Below, piece after piece: positions 26,689 to 35,282 of a stretch of 64,000 nt of DNA (position 1 is its first letter; every line of letters begins with the position of its first letter). The translations under genes were made by a program, and so were the position numbers. The DNA lies in contig NZ_JAMXOC010000012.1 in assembly GCF_024721265.1 (NCBI RefSeq), positions 1 through 64,000 on the forward strand, in the 5' to 3' direction. This stretch comes from Ohessyouella blattaphilus. Lineage in GTDB: Bacteria > Bacillota > Clostridia > Lachnospirales > Lachnospiraceae. Below the pieces are notes generated by a model, which saw nothing but the letters and a program-made list of their open reading frames with translations, made no database searches and was not told the DNA's origin.

Positions 26689-27663
26689 CTATTTGTAATC
26701 AGAAATATTATCGGGTGTTACCGCTACCAAATTCTGACTATAATCTTTCTCATAATCTTCACCGTTTATAATTGCCTGACAAACTTCAACCAACTGTTTT
26801 CCAGTCGCTTTAGGATTTTGATCCACTGTAAATTGATATATCGTACCCTCACTAATCTTATTGAGCGCTTCATCTGTTGCATCCACCCCGGCAATTATAT
26901 ATTTGTCTGGGTCTGTCATTTGATTGGCTTTAAAGGCTTCATATGCACCGAGCGCTGCACCATCACTCACACCACAAACCATTCTTATATTCGGATTTGC
27001 CTGTAAGAAGTTTTCTGTGTTCGTCATGCCTTCTGTTTGGTCTGCTGCCGTAGCATCAGCAACAAATTCTACATTGGGTGCATATTCTTTAATTCCCTCC
27101 ATAATCCCATTTTTTCTCTGAATTACAGATTCTAAAAGATCATAGTTGAGAGTTGCCGCTTCAATTTTCTCATCTGTTCCCCACTTCTGCGCAATCCATT
27201 TTCCTACTGCCTCACCTTGGGTATAACCTAATTGATATTCATCGGCACCTACATAAGCATCATATCCCTCAACTTTAGAGGTCAAGCAAACCACTGCAAT
27301 TCCCGCCTCTTTCGCTTCTTTTATGGCAACCTCAACAGCCTTCGGATCTACCGCACAAATAATAATTCCGTCTACTTTAGCCGAAATAAAATTTTCAATG
27401 GCTGCCACTTGAGTTTCTGAAGAGTTATCTGCGTCGTTAACAAGCAATTCGCCACCACTTGCTTTTAAAGTTTCTTCTGCCGATGCAACCAAATCAATAA
27501 AAAATTGCCCCGACATAGTAAGTACCGAAATTCCTATTTTAGTACCCCCATCCGTTTTTGACTCTTCGCTTTCTGAACCATTTGACTGTTTACCACCACA
27601 TCCTGTTAATAGGGACATCAACATCACACCACACATTAGTAAAGCTAGTACTTTCTTTCTCAT
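26689..27663 (-). CDS. Ribose-type sugar-binding lipoprotein (RbsB family)
   Basis: A 324-residue periplasmic-binding protein of the RbsB/LsrB group. The signal peptide ends in LLTGC (Cys22 lipidated), followed by a Ser/Glu-rich linker. The binding fold begins at KIGISVLTMSGQFFIDL. The ATG at 27663 follows AAGGAG; an earlier frame start at 27705 lies inside the operator region. First gene of the cassette operon binding protein-ATPase-permease-esterase. Confidence 0.92.
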   Translation of the reverse strand: MRKKVLALLMCGVMLMSLLTGCGGKQSNGSESEESKTDGGTKIGISVLTMSGQFFIDLVASAEETLKASGGELLVNDADNSSETQVAAIENFISAKVDGIIICAVDPKAVEVAIKEAKEAGIAVVCLTSKVEGYDAYVGADEYQLGYTQGEAVGKWIAQKWGTDEKIEAATLNYDLLESVIQRKNGIMEGIKEYAPNVEFVADATAADQTEGMTNTENFLQANPNIRMVCGVSDGAALGAYEAFKANQMTDPDKYIIAGVDATDEALNKISEGTIYQFTVDQNPKATGKQLVEVCQAIINGEDYEKDYSQNLVAVTPDNISDYK

Positions 27664-27690
27664 ACATCTTCTCCTTTTCGTTTTGTTTTT

Positions 27691-27777
27691 TGGGAACATT
27701 CCCAACTTGGATTAAATTTTTTTGGGAACATTCCCATTTCTTGAAATCAGAATATAATACTTCTCTTATTTTGTCAA
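27691..27777 (-). promoter_or_regulatory. Cassette promoter with two LacI operators
   Basis: On the minus strand TTGACA (27772-27777), 17-bp spacer and TATTCT (27749-27754). Two perfect palindromes TGGGAACATTCCCA (27723-27736 and 27691-27704) follow, centres 32 bp apart. This repeats the design at 4667-4751 with a different operator sequence. The gene-free stretch 27664-28023 holds this promoter, the right 41-bp repeat and the ribosome site of the following gene, and nothing else that I could see. Confidence 0.88.
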
Positions 27778-27898
27778 TTAAACAAAGTAAATTTGTGATT
27801 TTTATACCAAAAAAAGTCAGCGGAATTGGTACTCTTTTCCAAATCCATCACACTCTAATTTTGTCAAAATAACCTCTAGCTCAAAATGAATTATCATT

Positions 27899-27939
27899 CC
27901 ATATATGGTATGATAACTCTAGACACGGCCTGTCTCATC
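27899..27939. repeat. 41-bp direct repeat, right copy
   Basis: Perfect copy of 22359-22399, same orientation, 5540 bp away. Here it lies upstream of the XRE regulator gene, and TATGAT (27909-27914) within it could act as a -10 box for that gene, although its -35 region is poor. Two palindromic sub-sites suggest it also binds a protein. Confidence 0.9.
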
Positions 27940-28023
27940 CGCGAAAAAAACTAATGCTCGCTCTGTGTCCTGTTTCTTTTTCCCTAATCGGGATAATCTA
28001 GTATTGCAAGGAGGTACAAACAT

Positions 28024-28539
28024 ATGAATCAGCAAAAAATCGGAGGCTTCTTAAAAGAACTCCGAAGCGAAAAGGCACTTACCCAAGAACAACTCGCCGA
28101 GCATCTTAATGTCTCGAGGCGAACGGTTTCTCGTTGGGAAACTGGAAGTAACCTGCCTGACCTAAGTGTCTTAGTGGAATTGGCTGATTATTACGAAGTC
28201 GACTTAAGGCAACTACTAGACGGAGAAAGGAAGCGTGAGAAAATGAATAAAGAATTAGAAGAGACGGTACATAAAGTAGCCGACTACAGCAATGCACAGG
28301 AACAAAAACTAAAAAGACGAATCAATCGGGTGTTTCTTTTGGGAGTCCTAGCGTTTATTCTCTATATTGCAATGCTATTTCTAGAGATCACTGATAAATC
28401 GCCAACATATGAGGCCATTTCAAGCTTTGCCTTAGGACTATCCTTTGGCACAATGTTAGTGGGCGTTCTTATGACAAGTAGATTTTCTGCGAGAATTCAA
28501 GAAACAAAAATGAAGCTTTTTCAGAAAAGGAATAGATAG
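28024..28539 (+). CDS. XRE-family regulator with two membrane helices
   Basis: A 171-residue protein. Residues ~6-60 are a Cro/CI helix-turn-helix (LRSEKALTQEQLAEHLNVSRRTVSRWE, then LPDLSVLVELADYYEV). The C-terminal part has two hydrophobic segments (about 105-123 and 133-155), so it is probably membrane-anchored. An AAGGAGG site lies 9 bp before the ATG. It could bind the palindromes in the 41-bp repeat upstream (inference). Confidence 0.85.
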   Translation: MNQQKIGGFLKELRSEKALTQEQLAEHLNVSRRTVSRWETGSNLPDLSVLVELADYYEVDLRQLLDGERKREKMNKELEETVHKVADYSNAQEQKLKRRINRVFLLGVLAFILYIAMLFLEITDKSPTYEAISSFALGLSFGTMLVGVLMTSRFSARIQETKMKLFQKRNR

Positions 28540-28541
28540 AA

Positions 28542-28569
28542 AAGGGGGCTGTTGTGCGACAGTCCCCTT
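28542..28569. terminator. Bidirectional terminator
   Basis: AAGGGGGCTGT (28542-28552) pairs with ACAGTCCCCTT (28559-28569) with one G-T pair. It lies between the convergent XRE and SDR genes. Confidence 0.75.
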
Positions 28570-28587
28570 AAACATGCAAATCAAATA

Positions 28588-29388
28588 TTACGGTCTAAGT
28601 CCCAGACCACCTTCTAAGGTTAGGGTTTCTCCAGTCATATACTTAAAGTCAGGAGAAGCAAGCTGAACACACACTCTCCCAATTTCTTGTTCCGCATCCC
28701 CTAGATGCCCGCAAGGCGGTGTATGTACGTTTGCCTCGTAAGCCTCTGGATAGGCCTTTTGAAACTGCTCTAGCTGCGCTGTCCATGCCAGTGGGCATAC
28801 CACATTTACATTGATGCCGTCCTTCGCCCACTCGGTCGCTGCCACCCTTGAAAGACCGCGAATGCCTTCTTTGGCGGCGGCATAGGAACACTGTCCGTAA
28901 TTACCGAAAAGGCCAGCGCCAGAAGCAAAGTTGATAACAGAACCTTTGGACTTCACCAGATGTGGATAGCAGGCCTTCATGTAGTAAAAGGCTGCATATA
29001 GTCCTGAATACATAGCCAGATTGAAGTTATCCGTGGTATGCTCGGCAATCGATACTCCCGATGCTGACGCCTGGGCATTGTTTATTAGCACGTCAATACT
29101 GCCAAACTCGGCGATCGTCTTATCGATTACCCCTTGAACGACAGCCTCGTTATCCGCTCCTGCATTTACGTCCGCCTGAACGATTAGAACCTTAATACCG
29201 TATAAGCGCTCTAACTCTTCCTTAGCTTCTTCAAGCTTTTTTTCGTTGCGACCGGTGATAACTAGGTTAGCACCTTCCTTAGCATAAGCGGTGGCGATAC
29301 CATAACCGATGGAGCCACAGCGTCCGTCGCTTAATACTGCGCGACCAGCCCCTGTAATTATTGCTGTTTTACCTTGTAAAAATCCCAT
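28588..29388 (-). CDS. Short-chain dehydrogenase/reductase
   Basis: A 266-residue classical SDR. The cofactor loop is unusually long (GAGRAVLSDGRCGSIGYG), a form seen in one SDR subgroup. DVLINNAQAS, the catalytic Ser in FASGAGLFGNYGQ and SYAAAKEG (Tyr and Lys) are intact. It should oxidise or reduce a hydroxy acid or sugar acid with NAD(P). It follows the broken four-carbon acid sugar kinase and the BKACE remnant on the same strand, so it may be the last intact enzyme of that pathway. AGGAGG before the ATG. Confidence 0.85.
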   Translation of the reverse strand: MGFLQGKTAIITGAGRAVLSDGRCGSIGYGIATAYAKEGANLVITGRNEKKLEEAKEELERLYGIKVLIVQADVNAGADNEAVVQGVIDKTIAEFGSIDVLINNAQASASGVSIAEHTTDNFNLAMYSGLYAAFYYMKACYPHLVKSKGSVINFASGAGLFGNYGQCSYAAAKEGIRGLSRVAATEWAKDGINVNVVCPLAWTAQLEQFQKAYPEAYEANVHTPPCGHLGDAEQEIGRVCVQLASPDFKYMTGETLTLEGGLGLRP

Positions 29389-29481
29389 TTTCTCAGAACC
29401 TCCTGTCTTTTTTTTGCCGTATCAGTTACCTTGGTAATACTGTCATTTTAATATATCTAGGTTCTAATCACAATATGATTT

Positions 29482-30828
29482 TCAACTATCTAACAGCGTC
29501 TCTACCGCTTCTCTTAGGGTGCTATCTTCGCCCACATTTCCTGGGAAGATAACGTAAGGAATTCCTGGAAAACGGCTTTCTGCTCCCGTCTGCCACACCG
29601 GTATGCCTGGGCGAATCTGCCCTAGTACCCGCGCCTTTTTAACACCCAAAGCCTTCGTGCCGATATCACTAGAAGTAATGCCGCCTTTAGCGATAATAAA
29701 CGCTGGGGCGACAATTAAGTTTTCCACAAAGGATTGGACGGCACCGGATATCTTGACCGAGCGCTGCAGAGCAGCTTCCTTCGTATCACCACTTAGTTAG
29801 AGAACCTTTCGTTTGGTATATACGACAGCGGTGCGGCCGTCTTTAATACAGGTATCTAGCTGCTTTTGTACCCGACTAGTCTCTAGTTGAAAGGCTTCTT
29901 CCTCTAATACCGTATCGGAATCGAACTGAACAAACGTAAGCCCTGGCACTTCCTTTAGCTGCTCTAACTGGGCCGTAGTCTTCGCCGTATGGGAGCCGAC
30001 GACGATAATCCCGCCATTTTCACTCGCTGATGATACCATCTCTACCCTCGTTAATAGCGGGCGGGCGGTGATGTTGCCGATTACTTTCACGAAGCTAGCT
30101 GCCGTGCGATACAAATACCGTTTTCCGTATCCTAGAGCCTTATATAGGGCCTTCATAAAGACTTCTAAGTGCTCATAACTAGCGGCGTTGACCACGATTT
30201 TGTTAAAATCATGCACCTGCATGAGTTGACCAGTAATCTTTTCCACGTTACCTGCTCGTAAATCCTCAAGGTCAATCACACACACATCCTTAGCTAAGTA
30301 TTTACCCTCTGTCTTTTCTTCAATATAATTTGTCAAATTCGAGGACCGATACCCAAAGGTACGATCTTTTGCAAATTCCGTTTCCCCGGCAGGAATTAGC
30401 TCTTCGCCGCTCTTCACGTAATGAATATTATCGATGGTAAAGCGACCGCCCTCGGCAAAAAAAGGACAGATAACCTCGCCGTCAACTAGCCTACCTAAGC
30501 CCTCAAGTCCGGCACGCAAAATCTCCGTTTCCAGAGGATAATGACCGCGCAGAGTGGAGTCCCCGCGGCTCACAATGAGAAAATCTTGTCCGCTTTCTTC
30601 TGCCACTTCGATAATTCGCCTGATAATTTGCTGATGACACTTCGTTGTCTGCTCTTTCGTAAAGCTCCGAGAATTCGTCAGAATATAAAACATTGATTGC
30701 TCCTCGGCAAAGCCTGCAGCGATACTTTCCTTCTCCCAATCCGTATAGACCGAGACGTCATGAACCGTCTGGATGCCTGTGGGGTCGTCATCAAGTACAA
30801 TTATTTTACCTTTCCATTGTTCCGCCAT
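29482..30828 (-). pseudogene. Four-carbon acid sugar kinase (OtnK/DUF1537) interrupted by an in-frame TAA
   Basis: The first 343 residues match the family: N-terminal IVLDDDPTGIQTVHDV, FYILTNSRSF and SRGDSTLRGHYPLE. After KRKVL a TAA (29797-29799) stops the frame. The same frame then continues without another stop for 104 residues with the expected C-terminal nucleotide-binding part (IIAKGGITSSDIGTKALG, RFPGIPYVIFPGNVG) to 29482. A GTG at 29727 gives a short reading frame but lacks a ribosome site that I can see. Total length (~447 codons) is family-like, so a single nonsense mutation is the simplest reading. The intact enzyme would phosphorylate a 3-oxo-tetronate type acid. An AAGGAG site precedes the ATG. 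Confidence 0.85.
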
Positions 30829-30848
30829 TCCCTCGTCTCCTTTTCCTT

Positions 30849-31577
30849 TCAGACACCAAGATGAAAGCTTGCTCGCGCCTGGGTTGGTGTCATTACTTCT
30901 TTATCCATTGCTCTGATTAGAGCGGCCGTCTTCTCCACTAAGGGTACATTTTGAGAGACCGTCTGGGTCGGGGTTAAGTAAGCGCTATCTTCAAAGCCAA
31001 CCCGAACCGTACTGGCTCCTAAGCCTAGGGCTGCCCCGATAATACCAAAGTCCTGACGGTAAGCATGGGTAATGCCCCAAAGGGCTCCCGCTGGTAAAAA
31101 CTGGCACATAGCCATCAAAGCTTCCGGAGTCGCCGGTGCAGCACCTGAATGACCTAAGACAATGGTATAAAGGAGGGGCTCTGTCACGGCGAATTCCTTC
31201 TGTAAGCTTAGGGTGGTCAGCGGTGCACCAGCCTCATAAGCAAACAAGTCTGGCAAATCATTGGAAGCTGCTAAGGTAGCAATCCTCTGAGTTAAGTTGT
31301 CAGCCGATACCATTTCATATTCCCATTCAAAATTAGGATTGACATTCTGCTTGTAATCTTCACAGATTTTATTTAGTAAAATACCGTTATCATTATCTTC
31401 TGCCCAGATAGAAAGAATCTTAACCTTCTTTTCTAGTTGTGGGTCTTCTCCGGAATAGTCTGCGTCCTTCCACTCAGTCTTCGCTTCTGCCTTCGTATCC
31501 TCTTTTTGGCCACAGCCAGCTAACATGGTCACTCCCATAGCTGCTGCTAGTAATGCCGCAACAATTCTTCTTTTCAT
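30849..31577 (-). CDS. Chimeric ORF: sugar-binding lipoprotein N-terminus fused to BKACE C-terminus
   Basis: One open frame of 242 residues made from two unrelated families. Residues 1 to ~124 are the start of a family 1 sugar-binding lipoprotein: signal ending MLAGC (Cys22), then KVKILSIWAEDND and AASNDLPDLFAYEAGAPL. From about residue 129 the sequence is the last third of a beta-keto acid cleavage enzyme (DUF849/BKACE): TEPLLYTIVLGHSG, APATPEALMAMC, LGLGASTVRVGFED, and MTPTQARASF. The junction lies near 31188-31208. The N-terminal BKACE metal site and the binding-protein C-lobe are missing, so neither function should remain. A deletion that removed the rest of both genes explains it. AGGAGG precedes the ATG. 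Confidence 0.85.
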   Translation of the reverse strand: MKRRIVAALLAAAMGVTMLAGCGQKEDTKAEAKTEWKDADYSGEDPQLEKKVKILSIWAEDNDNGILLNKICEDYKQNVNPNFEWEYEMVSADNLTQRIATLAASNDLPDLFAYEAGAPLTTLSLQKEFAVTEPLLYTIVLGHSGAAPATPEALMAMCQFLPAGALWGITHAYRQDFGIIGAALGLGASTVRVGFEDSAYLTPTQTVSQNVPLVEKTAALIRAMDKEVMTPTQARASFHLGV

Positions 31578-31683
31578 ACATTCCTCCTAATAATCTTTTT
31601 AGTTTGTTTTTCTCATCCCAGGATTTTTCTTGTTTTCATCATATCACTCTGACCGATTTATGACAGTTCACTTTTTTTAGGTT

Positions 31684-33568
31684 ATGTCCAACTTTTTATT
31701 CCGCTGCAAATTCGGCATATATTTTCCAGACACTTTCATAAAAAAATCCCCCTACGCGGCGGTTCATTCTCTACCTTGGAACGCCGTCACTTGGACGGAT
31801 GGCTTTTGGGCCGACGCCGAAAAGATTAATACCCTTTCTACGGTGCCCCACTTACAAAAGATGTTTGAAGCCAAAGACATCAGCCACGTAGTGGAGAACT
31901 TTCGCATCTGCGCTGGAGAGTCTACCGGTGGCTTTGACGGTACCGTCTTTGGCGACGGCGATTTCTATAAATGGCTAGAAGCGGCCCTTTATAGCGCCGC
32001 GAAGACTGGCAATACCCAGCTACTAGCACAAATCGATAACTACATCGACCTAATCGGCAAAGCCCAGCTAAGGGATGGGTATATCTCCACTAAACAAATT
32101 ATCGGCGAACGACAAGCAGACGGCATTTCCCGCTTAGGAGACATCAATGATTTTGAAGTCTATAACTTTGGCCATCTATTTACTGCCAGCTGCCTCCACA
32201 AGCGGATTACCGGCAAGGACAATTTCCTCGCGATTGCTGAAAAAGCGGCCGGTTACCTAGAAACCCTATATCACGATAGCGAGAAAAACGGGGATGCCCA
32301 GACTGCCGTTTGTCCTTCTCACTACATGGGACTCTTAGAGCTATATCGTACCACCGGCAAAGAAAAATACCGAGACTTAGCTAAGCTTGCCATCGCCCTT
32401 CGGGACAACGTAAAAGATGGCCTTGATGATAACCAAGACCGCCTCCCTTTAAAAGAACACGAAAAAATTATCGGTCACGCCGTGCGCGCCAACTATTTGT
32501 ACGCCGGAGTCGCTGACCTTTGTCTCGAAGAGGATAACGCCGAGTATCGTCAGGTGCTTCACTCCGTCTGGCGCAACCTAACCCAGCAAAAGATGTATAT
32601 CACCGGTGGCTGCGGCGCTCTCTATAACGGAGCCTCTCCTTATGGCAACTTCTTTGTCCACCAGCTGGTCCATCAAGCTTACGGTTATGAGTACCAGTTG
32701 CCAAACATTACCGCCTACAACGAAACGTGCGCCTCGGTAGGCTCGGTTATGTGGGCTTACCGGATGTTCCAGTTAGAACCGAAAGCCCAGTATTTCGACA
32801 TTATTGAAAAAACGATGCTAAATACGAATATGGCTGCTGTCAGCTTAGACGGCAAACGTTTTTTTTACGAAAATATGCTCCGGCGAGAAAAGGAGCTGCC
32901 CTACGAACTAATTTGGCCACTAACAAGGAGCGAATATATCCTCAGCTACTGCTGCCCACCAAACATCGCCCGGGCCATCGCCCAGTCTTCAGAATACGCT
33001 TACACCGTTAGCGATAACGCCCTCTGGCTAGGTATGTACGGGGCCAATAAAGCGAGAATCGAACTACCAAATGGCGCCCACTTTGACTTAGAGCAGAAGA
33101 CAAACTATCCCTACGACGACTAGGGCTTTAACCCGCCGCGACCGTCAGTCTTATATAACCCTTCCCCTTACCGGTGACTGTGTGGTTTCAATCTCCTTTG
33201 ACATGACACCGCGATATATGATTTCCCATCCGCTAGCCGAAGAGAATACCAACCAGGCTGCCGTTACTCGCGGACCCCTGGTCTACTGTCTAGAGGGGAT
33301 CGACAATAACCAAGGGAATCTACATCCGCTCTTCTTTGACCCAAAGGCTTCCTTTACCGCTACCCCTACCGAAATCGGGGGACGGCAGATGGTGGCTCTC
33401 ACCACTACGGGCTATCAGTCCTTACAAGAAGACTATGACCAAGACGCCTTATATCAGCCCCTTGAAGACTGTCACTTTACCAAAACTAAGCTCGCCCTAA
33501 TCCCCTATTTCGCCTGGGACAACCGGGAATACGGGGAGTTGAAAGTCTGGGTGCCAATTAGATATTAA
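31684..33568 (+). pseudogene. GH127 beta-L-arabinofuranosidase-like gene, disrupted
   Basis: Residues from VTWTDGFWADAEKIN onward follow the GH127 (DUF1680) fold, including YITGGCGAL, AYNETCASVGSVMW and the catalytic-type cysteine pair in SYCCPPN. A TAG (33121-33123) follows TNYPYDD, and the C-terminal part (GDCVVSISFDMTPRYM to the stop at 33568) is in the next frame. By family comparison roughly 50-60 residues around the break are absent, so there was a deletion as well as a frameshift. The 5' end is also doubtful: no ribosome site precedes the ATG at 31684, and the first 20 residues do not look like the family. Likely a dead gene. Confidence 0.85.
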
Positions 33569-33580
33569 CGATCTTTTGAA

Positions 33581-33628
33581 AATAGCCAGAACGCTAAAGG
33601 ACTTCCTCCCTTCATCGTTCTGGCTATT
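33581..33628. terminator. Long-loop terminator hairpin
   Basis: AATAGCCAGAACG (33581-33593) pairs with CGTTCTGGCTATT (33616-33628) around a 22-base loop. It lies between the broken GH127 gene and the convergent uxaC gene; T-runs are short on both sides. Confidence 0.65.
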
Positions 33629-33639
33629 GTTTTCGCTAT

Positions 33640-35043
33640 TTATTTAAACCCAAAGTATTTAAGCGCATTGTCATAAGAAATATCTCTCACGATTCCATCA
33701 AGAACCTTTCTATCTGCCGGGTACTCGCCATCCTCTACCCAAGTGCCGATAAGATTACAGAGAATTCTCCGGAAATACTCGTGTCTGGTATAAGAAAGAA
33801 AGCTTCTAGAGTCCGTCAGCATGCCGATAAAGTTAGAAAGTAACCCTAGGTTTGCCAAAGATACCAGCTGATCGGTCATCCCTTTTTTATGATCGTTAAA
33901 CCACCACGCAGAGCCGTGCTGAATCTTGCCCACGGTCTTCTCATCCTGGAAGCAGCCGATAATCGTATCTATCACTTCGTTGTCGCTAGGATTCAAGCTA
34001 TAGATAATCGTCTTTGGTAGCTCATCCGTCATATTCAAACCATTCAGGAAGTTCGCCATCTCCGCTGACGGTGCGTAGTTATTGATACAGTCAAAGCCTG
34101 TATCTGGACCTAGCTTATTAAAGAACAACGTATTATTATCCCGCTTGCAGCCGTAGTGCAGTTGCATGACCCAGTTTCTTTCGTGGTACTCTCGCCCCAC
34201 AAACGTCATAAAGGCCGTTTTAAACTGAAGCTCCTCCTCTTTTGAGAGCGGTGCGTCCTTCATTCTTTTGGCAAATATCTCCTCGATCTCGGCTTCTGTA
34301 TAAGAAGCGCACATCACGTACTCAAGAGCGTGGTCGGAAGCCTTACAGCCTCTAGCATCGAAGTAATCCATGCGATTTATAAGCGCCGCTTTTAGATCTG
34401 CAAAAGAAGTGATCGTAAGCCCAGTAGCCTCTCCTAACGTCTCTAGGTATTCTTTATAACTAGGCTTTTCAATATTCATCGCTTTGTCTGGTCGCCACGC
34501 CGGTAGGACTTTTACCGTAAAATCAGGGTCTTCTGCTAGCATCTGATGCCAGTGTAAATCGTCCGCCGGATCATCGGTTGTACAGATATGGGTAACGTGA
34601 GAATTTCTAATAATATTGCGAACGCTCATGTCATCTTCACTAAGCTTTTGATTGCAGAGCTCCCATACTTCCTTTGCCGTTTCTTTATTTAAGACTCCGT
34701 GGTAGTCGAAGTACCGCTGTAATTCTAGATGACTCCAGTGATACAAAGGGTTGCCAATGGCCTTTTCTAGAGTTTCGGCCCACTTTTCAAACTTTTCGAA
34801 ATCGCTAGCGTCCCCAGTAATATATCTTTCATCGACTCCGTTAGAGCGCATTTGCCGCCATTTGTAATGATCGCCGTAAAGCCACACCTGGGTGATATTG
34901 GCAAACTTCTTATCTTCGGCAATCTCTTTCGGATTAATATGGCAGTGATAATCGAGAATCGGCGCCTTCTCGGCTACCTGATGATAGAGCATTTTTGCCA
35001 TTTCGTTATTTAAGAGAAAATCTTTATCCATAAACTGTTTCAT
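33640..35043 (-). CDS. uxaC: Glucuronate/galacturonate isomerase
   Basis: Isomerises D-galacturonate to D-tagaturonate (or D-glucuronate to D-fructuronate), the first step of hexuronate breakdown. The 467-residue length and motifs are those of UxaC: YHCHINPKEIAEDKKF (metal His pair), WLYGDHYKWRQMRSNGV, THICTTDDPADDL and GMLTDSRSF. An AAAGGA site precedes the ATG. It is transcribed from its own promoter with a LacI operator and is divergent from the LacI gene and uxaA-uxaB. Confidence 0.96.
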   Translation of the reverse strand: MKQFMDKDFLLNNEMAKMLYHQVAEKAPILDYHCHINPKEIAEDKKFANITQVWLYGDHYKWRQMRSNGVDERYITGDASDFEKFEKWAETLEKAIGNPLYHWSHLELQRYFDYHGVLNKETAKEVWELCNQKLSEDDMSVRNIIRNSHVTHICTTDDPADDLHWHQMLAEDPDFTVKVLPAWRPDKAMNIEKPSYKEYLETLGEATGLTITSFADLKAALINRMDYFDARGCKASDHALEYVMCASYTEAEIEEIFAKRMKDAPLSKEEELQFKTAFMTFVGREYHERNWVMQLHYGCKRDNNTLFFNKLGPDTGFDCINNYAPSAEMANFLNGLNMTDELPKTIIYSLNPSDNEVIDTIIGCFQDEKTVGKIQHGSAWWFNDHKKGMTDQLVSLANLGLLSNFIGMLTDSRSFLSYTRHEYFRRILCNLIGTWVEDGEYPADRKVLDGIVRDISYDNALKYFGFK

Positions 35044-35084
35044 GATTTATAATCCTTTCTTTTAGAGTTAAAATTTACGTAAAA

Positions 35085-35134
35085 TTGTAACCGCTTACAA
35101 TTTTGATTCTAATTCTTTCCCTTTATTATGTCAA
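35085..35134 (-). promoter_or_regulatory. uxaC promoter with LacI operator
   Basis: On the minus strand TTGACA (35129-35134), a 17-bp spacer and TAGAAT (35106-35111), then the operator TTGTAACCGCTTACAA (35085-35100) immediately downstream. The operator type recurs at 35203, 36319, 48432 and 48633. Confidence 0.88.
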
Positions 35135-35202
35135 TAAGCTTTTGGTTTTTAGGTATTTTCCACCTATTTTGGGATAAAAAACTTGTTTGTTTTTTACAAA
35201 AA

Positions 35203-35253
35203 AAGTAAGCTCTTACAATATCTATTGCATTTCTTAGGTATTCGCCTTACAAT
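35203..35253 (+). promoter_or_regulatory. Promoter and operator of the uxa lacI gene
   Basis: TTGCAT (35225-35230), 17-bp spacer and TACAAT (35248-35253) precede the ATG at 35283. The near-operator AAGTAAGCTCTTACAA (35203-35218) lies just upstream of the -35 box, suggesting autoregulation. Confidence 0.75.
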
Positions 35254-35282
35254 ATAGCTATATTAGCGAAAGGCGACGAATT

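Noticed and set aside
31188-31209. GAATTC and AAGCTT close together at the lipoprotein/BKACE junction
   Set aside because: Two six-base sites within 20 bp can occur by chance; nothing else suggests cloned DNA. Read coverage would settle it.
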